A stretch of DNA of 64,000 nt from XN24 sp047921455 (GTDB lineage: Bacteria; Pseudomonadota; Gammaproteobacteria; Steroidobacterales; XN24), in assembly GCA_047921455.1 (NCBI GenBank), contig JBLRWC010000009.1, forward strand, positions 18,919 to 82,918, given 5' to 3'. The first letter of the stretch is position 1. Each line of letters begins with the position of its first letter. Below the pieces are notes generated by a model. That model was not told the DNA's origin. It did not search any database and saw only the letters and a program-made list of their open reading frames with translations. Of the stretch, positions 10,917 through 22,231 are shown piece after piece. A program made the translations under genes and the position numbers.

Positions 10917-12035
10917 ATGAGCTCGGAACGGATCATCGTGGGCATGTCCGGCGGGGTCGATTCCTCGGTGGCTGCCCTGCGCCTGCTGGCCGCGGGCCAC
11001 GAAGTCCACGGCCTGTTCATGAGCAACTGGTCGGAGGATGAGCAGGGCTACTGCCAGGCGGCCGAGGATTTCCAGGATGCCCGCGCGGTCTGCGAGCTGC
11101 TCGGCATACCGCTGCACTACGCGGATTTTTCCCGCGAATACCGCGACCGGGTATTCGCCGCCTTTCTCGACGGCTACCGGGCGGGCGTCACACCGAACCC
11201 CGACGTGCTTTGCAACCGCGAAATCAAGTTCGGCAGCTTCCTGCAACATGCGCGCAGGCTGGGCGCGGCGCGCATCGCCACCGGCCACTACGCCCGGACA
11301 GACGGCACCGGCAGACTGCTGCGCGCCGCGGACGCGGGCAAGGACCAAACTTACTTCCTGCACGCCGTATCACGCGACGCGTTGTTGCAAACCGTGTTTC
11401 CGCTCGGCGATTTGCAAAAGTCCGCCGTGCGCGCCCTGGCGAAGCGCAATGGCCTGCCCAATCATGACCGCAAGGACAGCACCGGCATCTGCTTCATCGG
11501 TGAGCGGCCCTTTGCCGAGTTCCTCGCCCGCCACCTCGATGACGTGGCCGGCGATATCGAGGACCCCGATGGCCGCAAGCTCGGCCGGCACCAGGGCCTG
11601 AGCCGCTACACGCTCGGCCAGCGCCAGGGCCTGCACATCGGCGGCATCAAGGGCGCTAGCGATGCGCCGTGGTTCGTGGCCGGCAAGGATACGCAACGCA
11701 ATGTCTTGCTGGTCGTCCAGGGCCACGACCATCCGGCGCTGTTCCATGCCTCGCTCACGGCGAGCGCGCCCCACTGGATCGCGGGCGCGCCGCCCGAGCT
11801 GCCGCTCGACTGCACCGCCCGCGCCCGCCACCGGCAACCCGACCAGCCGTGCCGCGTCACAGCGGGCGCCGACGGGCATCTCATCGTCAACTTCGAGGCG
11901 CCCCAGCGAGCGCTGACACCAGGCCAGTTCATCGTGTTCTATGCTGGCGAGGTCTGCCTGGGTGGGGCCACCATCGATACCGTGGGCGCGGCGGCCACCC
12001 GCACGGCGGCGCTTCGCCGACCCGTCTCAGCCTGA
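10917..12035 (+). CDS. mnmA: tRNA 2-thiouridylase MnmA
   Basis: A 372-residue enzyme that thiolates U34 of tRNA-Lys, tRNA-Glu and tRNA-Gln. It has the PP-loop SGGVDSS near residue 10, the catalytic Cys99 in NPDVLCNREIKFG and the second catalytic Cys192 in DSTGICFIGER. These match the two cysteines that carry the persulfide sulfur in E. coli MnmA. The start ATG directly abuts the stop of the GNAT gene. A tRNA-Lys(TTT), one of its substrates, is encoded at 43615-43690. Sulfur relay partners (TusA-E or IscS) are not in the window. Confidence 0.97.
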   Translation: MSSERIIVGMSGGVDSSVAALRLLAAGHEVHGLFMSNWSEDEQGYCQAAEDFQDARAVCELLGIPLHYADFSREYRDRVFAAFLDGYRAGVTPNPDVLCNREIKFGSFLQHARRLGAARIATGHYARTDGTGRLLRAADAGKDQTYFLHAVSRDALLQTVFPLGDLQKSAVRALAKRNGLPNHDRKDSTGICFIGERPFAEFLARHLDDVAGDIEDPDGRKLGRHQGLSRYTLGQRQGLHIGGIKGASDAPWFVAGKDTQRNVLLVVQGHDHPALFHASLTASAPHWIAGAPPELPLDCTARARHRQPDQPCRVTAGADGHLIVNFEAPQRALTPGQFIVFYAGEVCLGGATIDTVGAAATRTAALRRPVSA

Positions 12036-12046
12036 CGGTATTCCGC

Positions 12047-12052
12047 TATAAT
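12047..12052 (+). promoter_or_regulatory. -10 element upstream of acnA
   Basis: A perfect TATAAT hexamer lies 70 bases before the acnA start, in the 86-base mnmA-acnA spacer. No good TTGACA-like -35 exists at 16-18 bases upstream, so an activator or extended contacts may be needed. A GGAGAAG ribosome binding site precedes acnA. Confidence 0.5.
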
Positions 12053-12121
12053 TGCGCATCAGCCACGCGCCTCACGTGAACCCGCACGGGCGCGCCGCCC
12101 TGGATCCATCCGGAGAAGATA

Positions 12122-14878
<2,757 letters not shown>

Positions 14879-14896
14879 GCCCGGGAATCCCGCCGC

Positions 14897-14927
14897 GCGG
14901 TGGCCGGCCCGGCGGGCCGGTCACCGC
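14897..14927. terminator. Strong hairpin between convergent acnA and ygjP-like gene
   Basis: Arms GCGGTGGCCGGCCC (14897-14910) and GGGCCGGTCACCGC (14914-14927) pair over 14 bases (one G-T) around the loop GGC. It fills the short gap between two convergent stops and can fold in both transcripts. There is no T-run, so it may act as a processing or 3'-end stabilising structure, or with Rho. Confidence 0.6.
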
Positions 14928-14930
14928 ATA

Positions 14931-15671
14931 CTAGGCCGGATCGTAACTGACCCAGGCGGGCACGCTCCGCCAGGCGTCGCGCAAGCGCTTTTCGAGTGAC
15001 TCGTAATCCGGCTCGAGGCGTGCAACCAGGTCCCAGAACGCCGGCGAATGATTCAGGTGCCGGGTGTGCGCCAGTTCGTGCACGAACAGCTGGCGCACCA
15101 GCGCCGGCTCCAGGAACAACAGGGCGCAATTCAGGCTGATGGTGCGGCGCGCGGAACAACTGCCCCAACGTGAGCGCTGGCGCCGCACAGTGGCGCCCGT
15201 ATAAGGCAGCCCCACGTCCGCGCTGACGGCATCGAGCCAGGGCACGAGGCTCTCGCGCCCGCGCGCCAGCAGCCATTGCCGCAGCCGCTGCCGACGCCAC
15301 TGGTTGTCGTCGGGCCCGACCAGCACCAGGCGTCCCCCGCCCGCCTGGGCGGCGATATGCAGGCGGCTCTTGCCGGGCTGGTATTCGACCTGCCAGCGCT
15401 CATCCAGCGCTGCCAGGATAATCTCTCCGGGCGGCTCGAAGCCGGCCTCGGCCTGTGACAAGCGAAAGCGCGCGCGCGTTTTCTCGATCCACGCCGCGTG
15501 GCTGTGGACGAACTTCTCGATGCTGCGTTGCCCGGCACGCATCGGCGCCACCACCTCGACCACGCCGTGCGGAAACACCCTGAGCGCGAGCCGGCGGGCC
15601 CTGGCGCTCCGGCGCAGCACCACCGACTCGGTGCCGCCAAATAACGCCAACTGGCTCGCCGGCTCACTCAC
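14931..15671 (-). CDS. YgjP-type (DUF45) M48-like metallopeptidase
   Basis: A 246-residue zinc peptidase with QLFVHELAHTRHLNHSPAFW near residue 195-215. The HELAH zinc motif and downstream H-x2-N-H-S-P-x-F-W are the hallmark of the YgjP/DUF45 (SprT-like, wincin-related) family. The conserved RRQRSRWGSCSARRTISLN segment precedes it. Cellular substrates are not established for this family. It begins with GTG at 15671, whose GTGA overlaps the fadH stop. No ATG would fit, and the coupling supports this start. The frame converges on acnA. Confidence 0.88.
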   Translation of the reverse strand: MSEPASQLALFGGTESVVLRRSARARRLALRVFPHGVVEVVAPMRAGQRSIEKFVHSHAAWIEKTRARFRLSQAEAGFEPPGEIILAALDERWQVEYQPGKSRLHIAAQAGGGRLVLVGPDDNQWRRQRLRQWLLARGRESLVPWLDAVSADVGLPYTGATVRRQRSRWGSCSARRTISLNCALLFLEPALVRQLFVHELAHTRHLNHSPAFWDLVARLEPDYESLEKRLRDAWRSVPAWVSYDPA

Positions 15672-17692
15672 AACGACGCGGCGAGCCGGGTGGCCTGGTC
15701 GATGGCCCGCTTGGCGTCGAGTTCCGCTGCCTCCAGCGCCCCGCCGACAAGGTGCACCGCGACGCCGTGCTGCTCAAGCTCGGTCGCCAGGGTCCGGAGC
15801 GGTTCCTGGCCGGCGCATACCACGATGTTGTCCACCGGCAGCAATTGCTCGGCGCCGTCCACCATGATTCGCAAGCCACCGGGCTCTGCGCCCAGGTACT
15901 GCACGCCCGCCAGCATCTTGACGCCGCGCCGTTGCAAGCCAAGGCGATGGGCCCAGCCGGTGGTCTTGCCAAGCCCCTTGCCGGGCTTGCCGGTCTTGCG
16001 TTGCAACAGCCAGATCTCCCGGCCCGAGCCCGCCGGATTGGGCTCGATCCCCTCCACGCCCGCCCGCGCGGCCATCTCCCCATCGATGCCCCATTCTTCG
16101 TTGTAATGCGCCACGGCCGGCTGTTCGGTATCGCCATGCGCAAGGAACGTGGCCACGTCGAAGCCAATCCCGCCGGCGCCGATTATCGCCACCCGCCGGC
16201 CGATTTCCCGCCGCCCAAGCAGCACGTCGATGTAGGACACGACGCTCGGCAAATCCAGTCCCGCGATCGGCGGGCGCCGCGGGACCACGCCGGTGGCGAC
16301 GATCACCTGGTCGTAGCCACCGGCGGCCAGCGCGGCCGCGTCCACCGCCTCGCCCAGCTTCACGCTGACCCCGGTGGTCTCGAGGCGACGGCGGAAATAT
16401 CGTAGTGTCTCCGCAAACTCCTCTTTGCCGGGTACCCGGCGGGCCATCTGGAACTGCCCGCCGATTTCGCTCGACGCCTCGTACAAGGTGACGCGATGAC
16501 CGCGCTCCGCGGCGGTGGTGGCGGCCGCCAGTCCCGCCGGACCGGCGCCGACGACCGCCACGTTCAGCGGCGTGGCCGCCGGGCGGATGACCAGTTCGGT
16601 TTCATGGCAGGCACGGGGATTCACCAGGCAACTCGAGCGCTTGCCTGCAAAGGTGTGATCGAGACACGCCTGGTTGCAGGCGATGCAGGTATTGATCTCG
16701 TCGGCGCGTCCCGCGGCCGCCTTGCGGACAAACTCCGGGTCGGCGAGGAAAGGCCGCGCCAGGCTCACCATGTCCGCCTCACCGCGCGCCAGAATACCCT
16801 CCGCCACCTCCGGCGTGTTGATGCGATTCGTAGCGACCACCGGCACGGGCAAAGCGGCGCGCAGGCGGGCCGTCACCCAGGCGAATGCCGCGCGCGGCAC
16901 CAGCGTCGCGATGGTCGGGATACGCGCTTCGTGCCAGCCGATGCCGGTATTCACGAGCGTGGCGCCGGCCGCCGCCACCGCCTGGCCGAGACGCACCACC
17001 TCGTCCCAGTCACTGCCGCCCTCCACCAGGTCCAGCGCAGACAGGCGATAAATGATGATGAAATCCGGTCCCACAGCTTCGCGCACGCGGCGCACGATCT
17101 CGATCGGGAAGCGGCACCGCTGCTCGAAACTCCCGCCCCAGGCGTCACTGCGCCGATTCGTGCGCGCGGCAATGAACTCATTGATCAGGTAGCCCTCGGA
17201 CCCCATGATCTCGACCCCGTCGTAGCCGGCCTCTCGCGCGAGCGCCGCACACCGGGCAAACGCCTTGATCTGCGCCTCCACGCCGCGCGCGCTCAAGCCG
17301 CGCGGCTTGAATGGCGAGATCGGCGATTTCAGCGCCGACGGCGCCACCGCCAGCGGATGGTAGGCATAGCGTCCCGCATGCAGGATCTGCATACAGATGC
17401 GTCCGCCCGCGGCATGCACCGCGTCAGTCACCAGGCGGTGGCGCGGCACCTCCCGGCGCGTCGATAACTTGCCGGCGAACGGCGCCACCCAGCCGGCAAT
17501 ATTCGGGGCGATGCCGCCGGTGACGATGAGACCGGCGCCGCCCGCTGCCCGCTCGGCCAGGTAGGCGGCCATCTTGGGGTAATTGGCGGCGCGATCCTCC
17601 AGGCCGGTGTGCATGGAGCCCATGAGTACCCGGTTGGGCAAGGTGGTGAAACCGAGGTCGAGCGGCGCGAGCAAATGAGGATAGTTGTTCAT
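15668..17692 (-). CDS. fadH: 2,4-dienoyl-CoA reductase (FadH type)
   Basis: A 674-residue iron-sulfur flavoenzyme that removes double bonds from unsaturated fatty acyl-CoAs during beta-oxidation; E. coli FadH has 672 residues. An N-terminal OYE-like TIM barrel (FMN) is followed by the cluster motif C-x2-C-x3-C-x11-C (CIACNQACLDH...) near residue 340, then FAD and NADPH domains with GAGPAGLAAATTAAERGH and GAGGIGFDVATFLA. The ATG at 17692 gives the family start (MNNYPHLLAPLDLG); the open frame upstream is not conserved-looking. It shares a GTGA overlap with the metallopeptidase gene and is divergent from the wax synthase gene. Confidence 0.93.
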   Translation of the reverse strand: MNNYPHLLAPLDLGFTTLPNRVLMGSMHTGLEDRAANYPKMAAYLAERAAGGAGLIVTGGIAPNIAGWVAPFAGKLSTRREVPRHRLVTDAVHAAGGRICMQILHAGRYAYHPLAVAPSALKSPISPFKPRGLSARGVEAQIKAFARCAALAREAGYDGVEIMGSEGYLINEFIAARTNRRSDAWGGSFEQRCRFPIEIVRRVREAVGPDFIIIYRLSALDLVEGGSDWDEVVRLGQAVAAAGATLVNTGIGWHEARIPTIATLVPRAAFAWVTARLRAALPVPVVATNRINTPEVAEGILARGEADMVSLARPFLADPEFVRKAAAGRADEINTCIACNQACLDHTFAGKRSSCLVNPRACHETELVIRPAATPLNVAVVGAGPAGLAAATTAAERGHRVTLYEASSEIGGQFQMARRVPGKEEFAETLRYFRRRLETTGVSVKLGEAVDAAALAAGGYDQVIVATGVVPRRPPIAGLDLPSVVSYIDVLLGRREIGRRVAIIGAGGIGFDVATFLAHGDTEQPAVAHYNEEWGIDGEMAARAGVEGIEPNPAGSGREIWLLQRKTGKPGKGLGKTTGWAHRLGLQRRGVKMLAGVQYLGAEPGGLRIMVDGAEQLLPVDNIVVCAGQEPLRTLATELEQHGVAVHLVGGALEAAELDAKRAIDQATRLAASL

Positions 17693-17719
17693 TAGAGCAT
17701 CCGTGCGGAAACCGGCGCG

Positions 17720-17749
17720 ACTATAACCGCGCCAGGGCCTGAACACCAA
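17720..17749 (-). promoter_or_regulatory. Candidate fadH promoter
   Basis: On the minus strand TTGGTG (17749-17744) is followed after 18 bases by TATAGT (17725-17720), 5 of 6 matches to the -10 consensus. It lies about 30 bases before the fadH start in the 120-base divergent spacer with the wax synthase gene. No FadR-like operator is evident. Confidence 0.4.
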
Positions 17750-17812
17750 AGCCTCGCGATACCCAAGGCCGACGTTGCTTGTTGTACCATTTGTGCCTCA
17801 GCGGAGCGCCCG

Positions 17813-19411
17813 ATGACCCGGATATCCATTACCGACTATGCTTTCCTGTTGACCGAGACGGCCGACAGCCCCCGTCACGTGGGCTCGTTGCAGATCTTTC
17901 GGCCCCCGGAAGATTACGCGGGCGATTTCGTCGGCGACTTGATCGGGAAATTACGCCGGCACAAGGTCGGCAAGCCTTTCAACCAGCGGCTCAGGGTGTC
18001 GCTGACCGGCATGCCGCAATGGGCGCCGGACCGGAACTTCGACCTCGACTACCATGTGCGCCGCTCTGCTCTGCCGGCGCCCGGCACCCGGCGCCAACTG
18101 GCGGATCTCGCCTCGCGACTCCATGCCTTCATGCTGGACCGCGAGCACCCGCTCTGGGAATTGCATTTCGTCGAAGGCCTCGACGACGGCTGTTTTGCAA
18201 TCTACACCAAGATCCATCATGCCTACTGCGACGGCGCGACCCTGGTGCGCCTGGCGAATACCTCGTTGAGTCAAGACCCGCACGAAACCGAGGTCCGTGC
18301 CTTCTGGCAAATGACCAGTCGCGGTAGCGGGGATCACCCGGTCCGCGACATCCGCAAGGCGTTGATCGGGATCGGCGGCGGGCTCAAGTCCATGCTGGTC
18401 ATGGGCAAGGAACTCTCCGGGCTTGCCGGCACGATGGCGCTCGATCGACTGGGGTTTGCCCACTCCGGGCTCGAGGTGCCGTTCACGGCGCCGCGCACGG
18501 CGCTCAACGGACACATCACGCGGGCCCGGCGGCTGGCCGGCGGGAGCCTGGAAGTGCACCGTCTCAAGGCCGTGGCGCGCGCCACCGGCACGACCCTCAA
18601 CGACGTCATCGTGACCATCTGCGACATTTCCTTGCGCCGCTACCTGGCGCGCCACGCCGAGTTGCCGCGCAGCCCGCTGGTCGCCCAATTGCCCGTGAAC
18701 CTGCGCCGCCAGGGTGAGAACTCCTCGACCAATATTCTTGGCATCATTCCCGTGCGCCTTGCTGGCGTCAGCCGGAATCCCCTGAAGCGGCTGCGGGAAA
18801 TTCACCGTTCCACCGCGGAAATGAAAGACACGCTGTCCGCGCTGTCGCGCGATACGGTCATGGCCTACACCCTCATCATCCAGGGCGCAGCGATCCTGGG
18901 CGACTTCCTGCATGTCTCGGAAATGATACCGCCGGCCGGCAATATCCTGATCTCGAACCTGCCCGGCTCGCCGGTGAAATTGTACCTGGGCGGCGCGCAG
19001 CTGGAGGAAGTCTTTCCGATTTCCACTATTCCGCCCGACATGGTGATGAATATCACGGTGTACAGTTATTCCGGGTCGATGTACTTCGGCATGATTGCCG
19101 GTTACGAGGCCATGCCTTACCTGCCGGAAATGCGCGGCTATCTTTACGAGGCCCTGGCCGCACTCGAGGCAGAAGTCGCCGCCGTACTGGCAAGTTCCCC
19201 CGAGATCGATCCACAGGCTGCCGATGGTCCGGCGGGCGCACTGGCGGGCCACGGTACCGCAGGGCGCTCGACCGCCCTTCCGCCCGCGAGCAAACAAGCC
19301 CCGACAAGAAAAAAACCTGCCGCGAAAAAACCCGCCGCCAAAAAACGCGCGGCGAAAAAGTCCAGCGCCAGGCCCGCTGCTGCCAAGAAACCCTCCTCCC
19401 CGGCCCAATGA
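17813..19411 (+). CDS. Wax ester synthase / diacylglycerol acyltransferase (WS/DGAT)
   Basis: A 532-residue bifunctional acyltransferase that esterifies fatty alcohols or diacylglycerol with acyl-CoA, making storage lipid at the membrane. The catalytic HHxxxDG motif is H135-H136-A-Y-C-D140-G141 (IHHAYCDG). The N-terminal YAFLLTETADSPRHVG, the central PLVAQLPVNLRR and the NILISNLPGSPVKLYLGGA region near 375 are also typical. From about residue 494 a Lys/Ala/Pro-rich tail (KKPAAKK repeats) is added that is not part of the enzyme fold. GGAG precedes the ATG. The stop overlaps the tatD start as ATGA. It is divergent from fadH, pairing lipid storage with lipid breakdown. Confidence 0.92.
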   Translation: MTRISITDYAFLLTETADSPRHVGSLQIFRPPEDYAGDFVGDLIGKLRRHKVGKPFNQRLRVSLTGMPQWAPDRNFDLDYHVRRSALPAPGTRRQLADLASRLHAFMLDREHPLWELHFVEGLDDGCFAIYTKIHHAYCDGATLVRLANTSLSQDPHETEVRAFWQMTSRGSGDHPVRDIRKALIGIGGGLKSMLVMGKELSGLAGTMALDRLGFAHSGLEVPFTAPRTALNGHITRARRLAGGSLEVHRLKAVARATGTTLNDVIVTICDISLRRYLARHAELPRSPLVAQLPVNLRRQGENSSTNILGIIPVRLAGVSRNPLKRLREIHRSTAEMKDTLSALSRDTVMAYTLIIQGAAILGDFLHVSEMIPPAGNILISNLPGSPVKLYLGGAQLEEVFPISTIPPDMVMNITVYSYSGSMYFGMIAGYEAMPYLPEMRGYLYEALAALEAEVAAVLASSPEIDPQAADGPAGALAGHGTAGRSTALPPASKQAPTRKKPAAKKPAAKKRAAKKSSARPAAAKKPSSPAQ

Positions 19412-20190
19412 CTCTCGTTGACATCGGCGTCAACCTGGCCCATGACAGCTTCGCGGCAGACCGCGCCGAGGTCATCTCGCGTGCGCGCGCCGTCGGCGTG
19501 GCGAGGATGGTCATTACCGGCAGTTCGCTGGACTCGAGCACGGCGGCCCTGCGACTCGCGCAACAAGATTCCGGCTTGTTCGCCACGGTCGGCGTCCATC
19601 CGCACCATGCCGGGGAAATCGATGCCACGCACCTGCCCGAGCTGGTGGCCCTGGCCCGGCAACCAGGCGCGGTGGCAGTCGGCGAATGCGGACTGGATTT
19701 TTTCCGTGACTTTTCGCCGCGTGATCGCCAGGAAGCCGCCTTCCTGCTGCAACTGGACCTGGCGATGCAGACCGGCTTGCCGGTGTTCCTCCACCAGCGG
19801 GATGCTCATGATCGGTTCCTCGCCATCCTTGATGAGTGCGGCGCAAACATGCCCGCTGGCGTCGCGCACTGCTTTACCGGCGGACCACGGGAACTGGGAG
19901 ACTATCTCGATCGCGGCTTGTACGTCGGCGTCACCGGCTGGCTTTGCGACGAGCGGCGCGGTGGCGCCTTGCGCGAAGCGGCGCGCTACCTGCCGCTGGA
20001 CCGGGTCATGATCGAGACGGACGCGCCTTACCTGTTGCCGCGCGATCTCGCTCCCAAGCCACGCTCACGGCGCAACGAACCGATGCACTTGCCGCATGTA
20101 CTGCATGCCCTGGCTCGCCTGATGGACGTCACGCCGGAGCGCCTGGCGGAAGCCAGCACCCGCAATGCGGAGGCCCTGTTCGGTCTTTAG
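19408..20190 (+). CDS. tatD: TatD family metal-dependent hydrolase
   Basis: A 260-residue TIM-barrel hydrolase with the first metal site replaced by DIGVNL (residues 5-10), VGVHPH, GECGLDFFR and the metal-binding IETDAPYLLP near residue 205. These are the TatD DNase signatures. Enzymes of this group are Mg2+-dependent 3'-5' exonucleases with a role in repair of oxidised DNA; some act as D-aminoacyl-type hydrolases. The CFTGG motif is conserved. The ATG overlaps the wax synthase TGA by four bases, so translation is coupled although the functions look unrelated. I cannot decide between TatD and the paralogue YcfH/YjjV from the sequence alone. Confidence 0.88.
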   Translation: MTLVDIGVNLAHDSFAADRAEVISRARAVGVARMVITGSSLDSSTAALRLAQQDSGLFATVGVHPHHAGEIDATHLPELVALARQPGAVAVGECGLDFFRDFSPRDRQEAAFLLQLDLAMQTGLPVFLHQRDAHDRFLAILDECGANMPAGVAHCFTGGPRELGDYLDRGLYVGVTGWLCDERRGGALREAARYLPLDRVMIETDAPYLLPRDLAPKPRSRRNEPMHLPHVLHALARLMDVTPERLAEASTRNAEALFGL

Positions 20191-20232
20191 TACAATGGGC
20201 GTTCAAGTCCGTCGCCTGCCTGGGAGCTGTTC

Positions 20233-21660
20233 ATGGATAACGCCAAGATCCTGTCCTTCACGGATCGCTTGTGGGAAGAAAGTATCGTACCCACCCTGTG
20301 CGACTACGTGCGGATTCCCGCCAAGTCGCCAAACTTCGATCCGGACTGGGAGCGGCACGGCTACGTCGACCAGGCGGCGGAACTGCTCGCCGCATGGTGC
20401 CGACGGCAACCGGTCGAGGGAATGTCGGTCGAGATCGTCCGGCTCGAGGGGCGCACCCCGGTGATATTCATCGAGGTCGCCGGCCAGAACGACGATACCG
20501 TGTTGCTGTACGGTCATCTCGACAAGCAACCCGAATTCGATGGCTGGAGCGATGGGCTGGCGCCCTGGGAACCCGTCATCCGCGACGGCAAGCTGTACGG
20601 CCGCGGGGGCGCTGACGACGGCTATGCCGTGTTCGGTTCGCTGGCCGCGATCCGCGCATTGCAGGAACAGGGCGTACCACATGCGCGCTGCGTCATCCTG
20701 ATCGAGGGTTGCGAGGAAAGCGGCAGTTTCGACCTGCCCCACTATATCGAACATCTCGAGGACCGCATTGGCACGCCCTCCCTGGTGGTTTGCCTCGACG
20801 CCGAGTGCGGCAATTACGAGCAACTCTGGTGCACCACCTCGCTGCGCGGCAACCTGGTCGGGACGCTCAAGGCGGCGGTCCTGACTGAGGGTATCCATTC
20901 GGGCGGCGGCAGCGGTATTGTCCCTTCGAGCTTCCGCGTACTGCGCCTCCTGCTGGACCGGCTGGAAGATCCCGCCTCCGGCGATACCCGGCTGCCCGGA
21001 CTGTTGGACGAGATCCCCACGGCACGCGTGACGCAGGCGCAGGCCGCGGCGGCCGTACTCGGTGACAATGTGCATCGCCGTTTCCCATGGGCGGGCGACA
21101 CCCGTCCGGTCAGCACCGACCCCGTGGAACTGCTGCTGAATAACACCTGGCGGCCGACCCTGTCGATTACCGGCGCCGACGGCTTGCCGGCCATAGCCTC
21201 CGCAGGCAACACCCTGCGGCCCTGGACGGCCGTGAAGCTGTCCTTCAGGTTACCCCCCACGCTCGACCCGGCCAGAGCCGCCGCGACCGTCAAGGACACG
21301 CTGGAGAACGATCCGCCACTCGGCGCCGCCGTCGAGTTCGAGATCGACTCCGCCATGGGCGGCTGGAACGCACCGCCGGTCGCCGACTGGCTGGCGAATT
21401 CGATGCAGCAGGCCTCGCAAGCTTTTTTCGGCAAACCGGCGCTCTACATGGGCACCGGCGGCAGCATCCCCTTCATGGGCATGCTCGGTGAGAAATTCCC
21501 GGGCGTGCAATTCCTGGTCACCGGCGTGCTCGGCCCGAACTCCAACGCCCATGGACCCAACGAATTCCTGCACATCGAGAAAGGCAAGCGCGTCACGGCC
21601 TGCGTCGCGCGCGTACTGGCGGATCATTTTCACCGGCAGCGGATCGCCGACGCTGCCTAG
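20233..21660 (+). CDS. M20 family metallopeptidase (dipeptidase-like)
   Basis: A 475-residue zinc-dependent M20 peptidase. Metal ligands are visible in YGHLDKQPEFDGW, GRGGADDGYA and the catalytic Glu-Glu in IEGCEESGSFDLP. A dimerisation domain is inserted around residues 200-330. The C-terminal GGSIPFMGMLGEKFPG and PNSNAHGPNEFLHI sequences fit the CNDP/PepV-like branch that cleaves dipeptides such as carnosine-type or Xaa-Xaa substrates. No signal peptide is seen, so it is cytoplasmic. GGGAG at 20222-20226 serves as ribosome binding site. It lies 42 bases after tatD and probably shares its transcript. Exact specificity is unknown. Confidence 0.85.
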   Translation: MDNAKILSFTDRLWEESIVPTLCDYVRIPAKSPNFDPDWERHGYVDQAAELLAAWCRRQPVEGMSVEIVRLEGRTPVIFIEVAGQNDDTVLLYGHLDKQPEFDGWSDGLAPWEPVIRDGKLYGRGGADDGYAVFGSLAAIRALQEQGVPHARCVILIEGCEESGSFDLPHYIEHLEDRIGTPSLVVCLDAECGNYEQLWCTTSLRGNLVGTLKAAVLTEGIHSGGGSGIVPSSFRVLRLLLDRLEDPASGDTRLPGLLDEIPTARVTQAQAAAAVLGDNVHRRFPWAGDTRPVSTDPVELLLNNTWRPTLSITGADGLPAIASAGNTLRPWTAVKLSFRLPPTLDPARAAATVKDTLENDPPLGAAVEFEIDSAMGGWNAPPVADWLANSMQQASQAFFGKPALYMGTGGSIPFMGMLGEKFPGVQFLVTGVLGPNSNAHGPNEFLHIEKGKRVTACVARVLADHFHRQRIADAA

Positions 21661-21679
21661 TCACGACAGGGTGAAGGAC

Positions 21680-22231
21680 TCAGAGGGGCCGCGCCGCCGC
21701 CTTGAGGGCCGCCCAGGCGGCGCGTAGCTCCGGCGGCGGCGACTGTTTGCCGCGGGCCGGGAATTCGGCGACCAAATCCGCCTGCAGCACCACCCCGGGC
21801 GGCGCCGCGCCGGAGATCTCCACCGGTCCAACCAGCAGCACCCGGCCGTCCACCGGCACCTGGGGCGCCAGCGCGCGCACTGCGTGGCGGCGCGCCCGCA
21901 GCCCCGGCAACGGATTATCGAGCACCTTGCGCCGGGCCCCGTCGAGCACCGTCCAGCGATCGAGATTGGCGCCCCAGAACAAGGTTCCCGAGGCGCGCCG
22001 GACTTCCAGGAGGAGGATTCCCCGGGGCGTCAACAGGGCCAGGTCCAAGTGAATTTCACCATCCACCTCGTCGGGAATGACGACATCCTCGAGCCGCTCC
22101 CAGGCCATTCTTTTCAACAGGTAATCAAAGCTGCGTCGTCGCCGCAGCCAGGACACGAGCCCGATCACCGACAAGACGGCGATTACGGCCAGGGCAATGC
22201 CGATGAACCAGTTGGCCGGCGCGCTCGTCAT
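21680..22231 (-). CDS. Membrane-anchored NERD domain protein
   Basis: A 183-residue protein with one N-terminal transmembrane helix (about residues 7-27), a basic cluster RRRR, and then a NERD-like nuclease-related domain. The core DGEIHLDLALLTPRGILLLEVRR corresponds to the G-x-x-x-x-D-x13-E-x-K pattern, but the usual Lys after the Glu is Arg. The domain is distantly related to Holliday-junction-resolvase-like nucleases; a cellular role is not established. Its ATG overlaps the rarD stop by four bases, which ties it to the thrB-rarD transcript. Confidence 0.65.
   Translation of the reverse strand: MTSAPANWFIGIALAVIAVLSVIGLVSWLRRRRSFDYLLKRMAWERLEDVVIPDEVDGEIHLDLALLTPRGILLLEVRRASGTLFWGANLDRWTVLDGARRKVLDNPLPGLRARRHAVRALAPQVPVDGRVLLVGPVEISGAAPPGVVLQADLVAEFPARGKQSPPPELRAAWAALKAAARPL

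Noticed and set aside
17951..19408. 485-codon minus-strand open frame opposite the wax synthase
   Set aside because: It runs across the WS/DGAT gene, where HHxxxDG and other motifs fix the coding strand.
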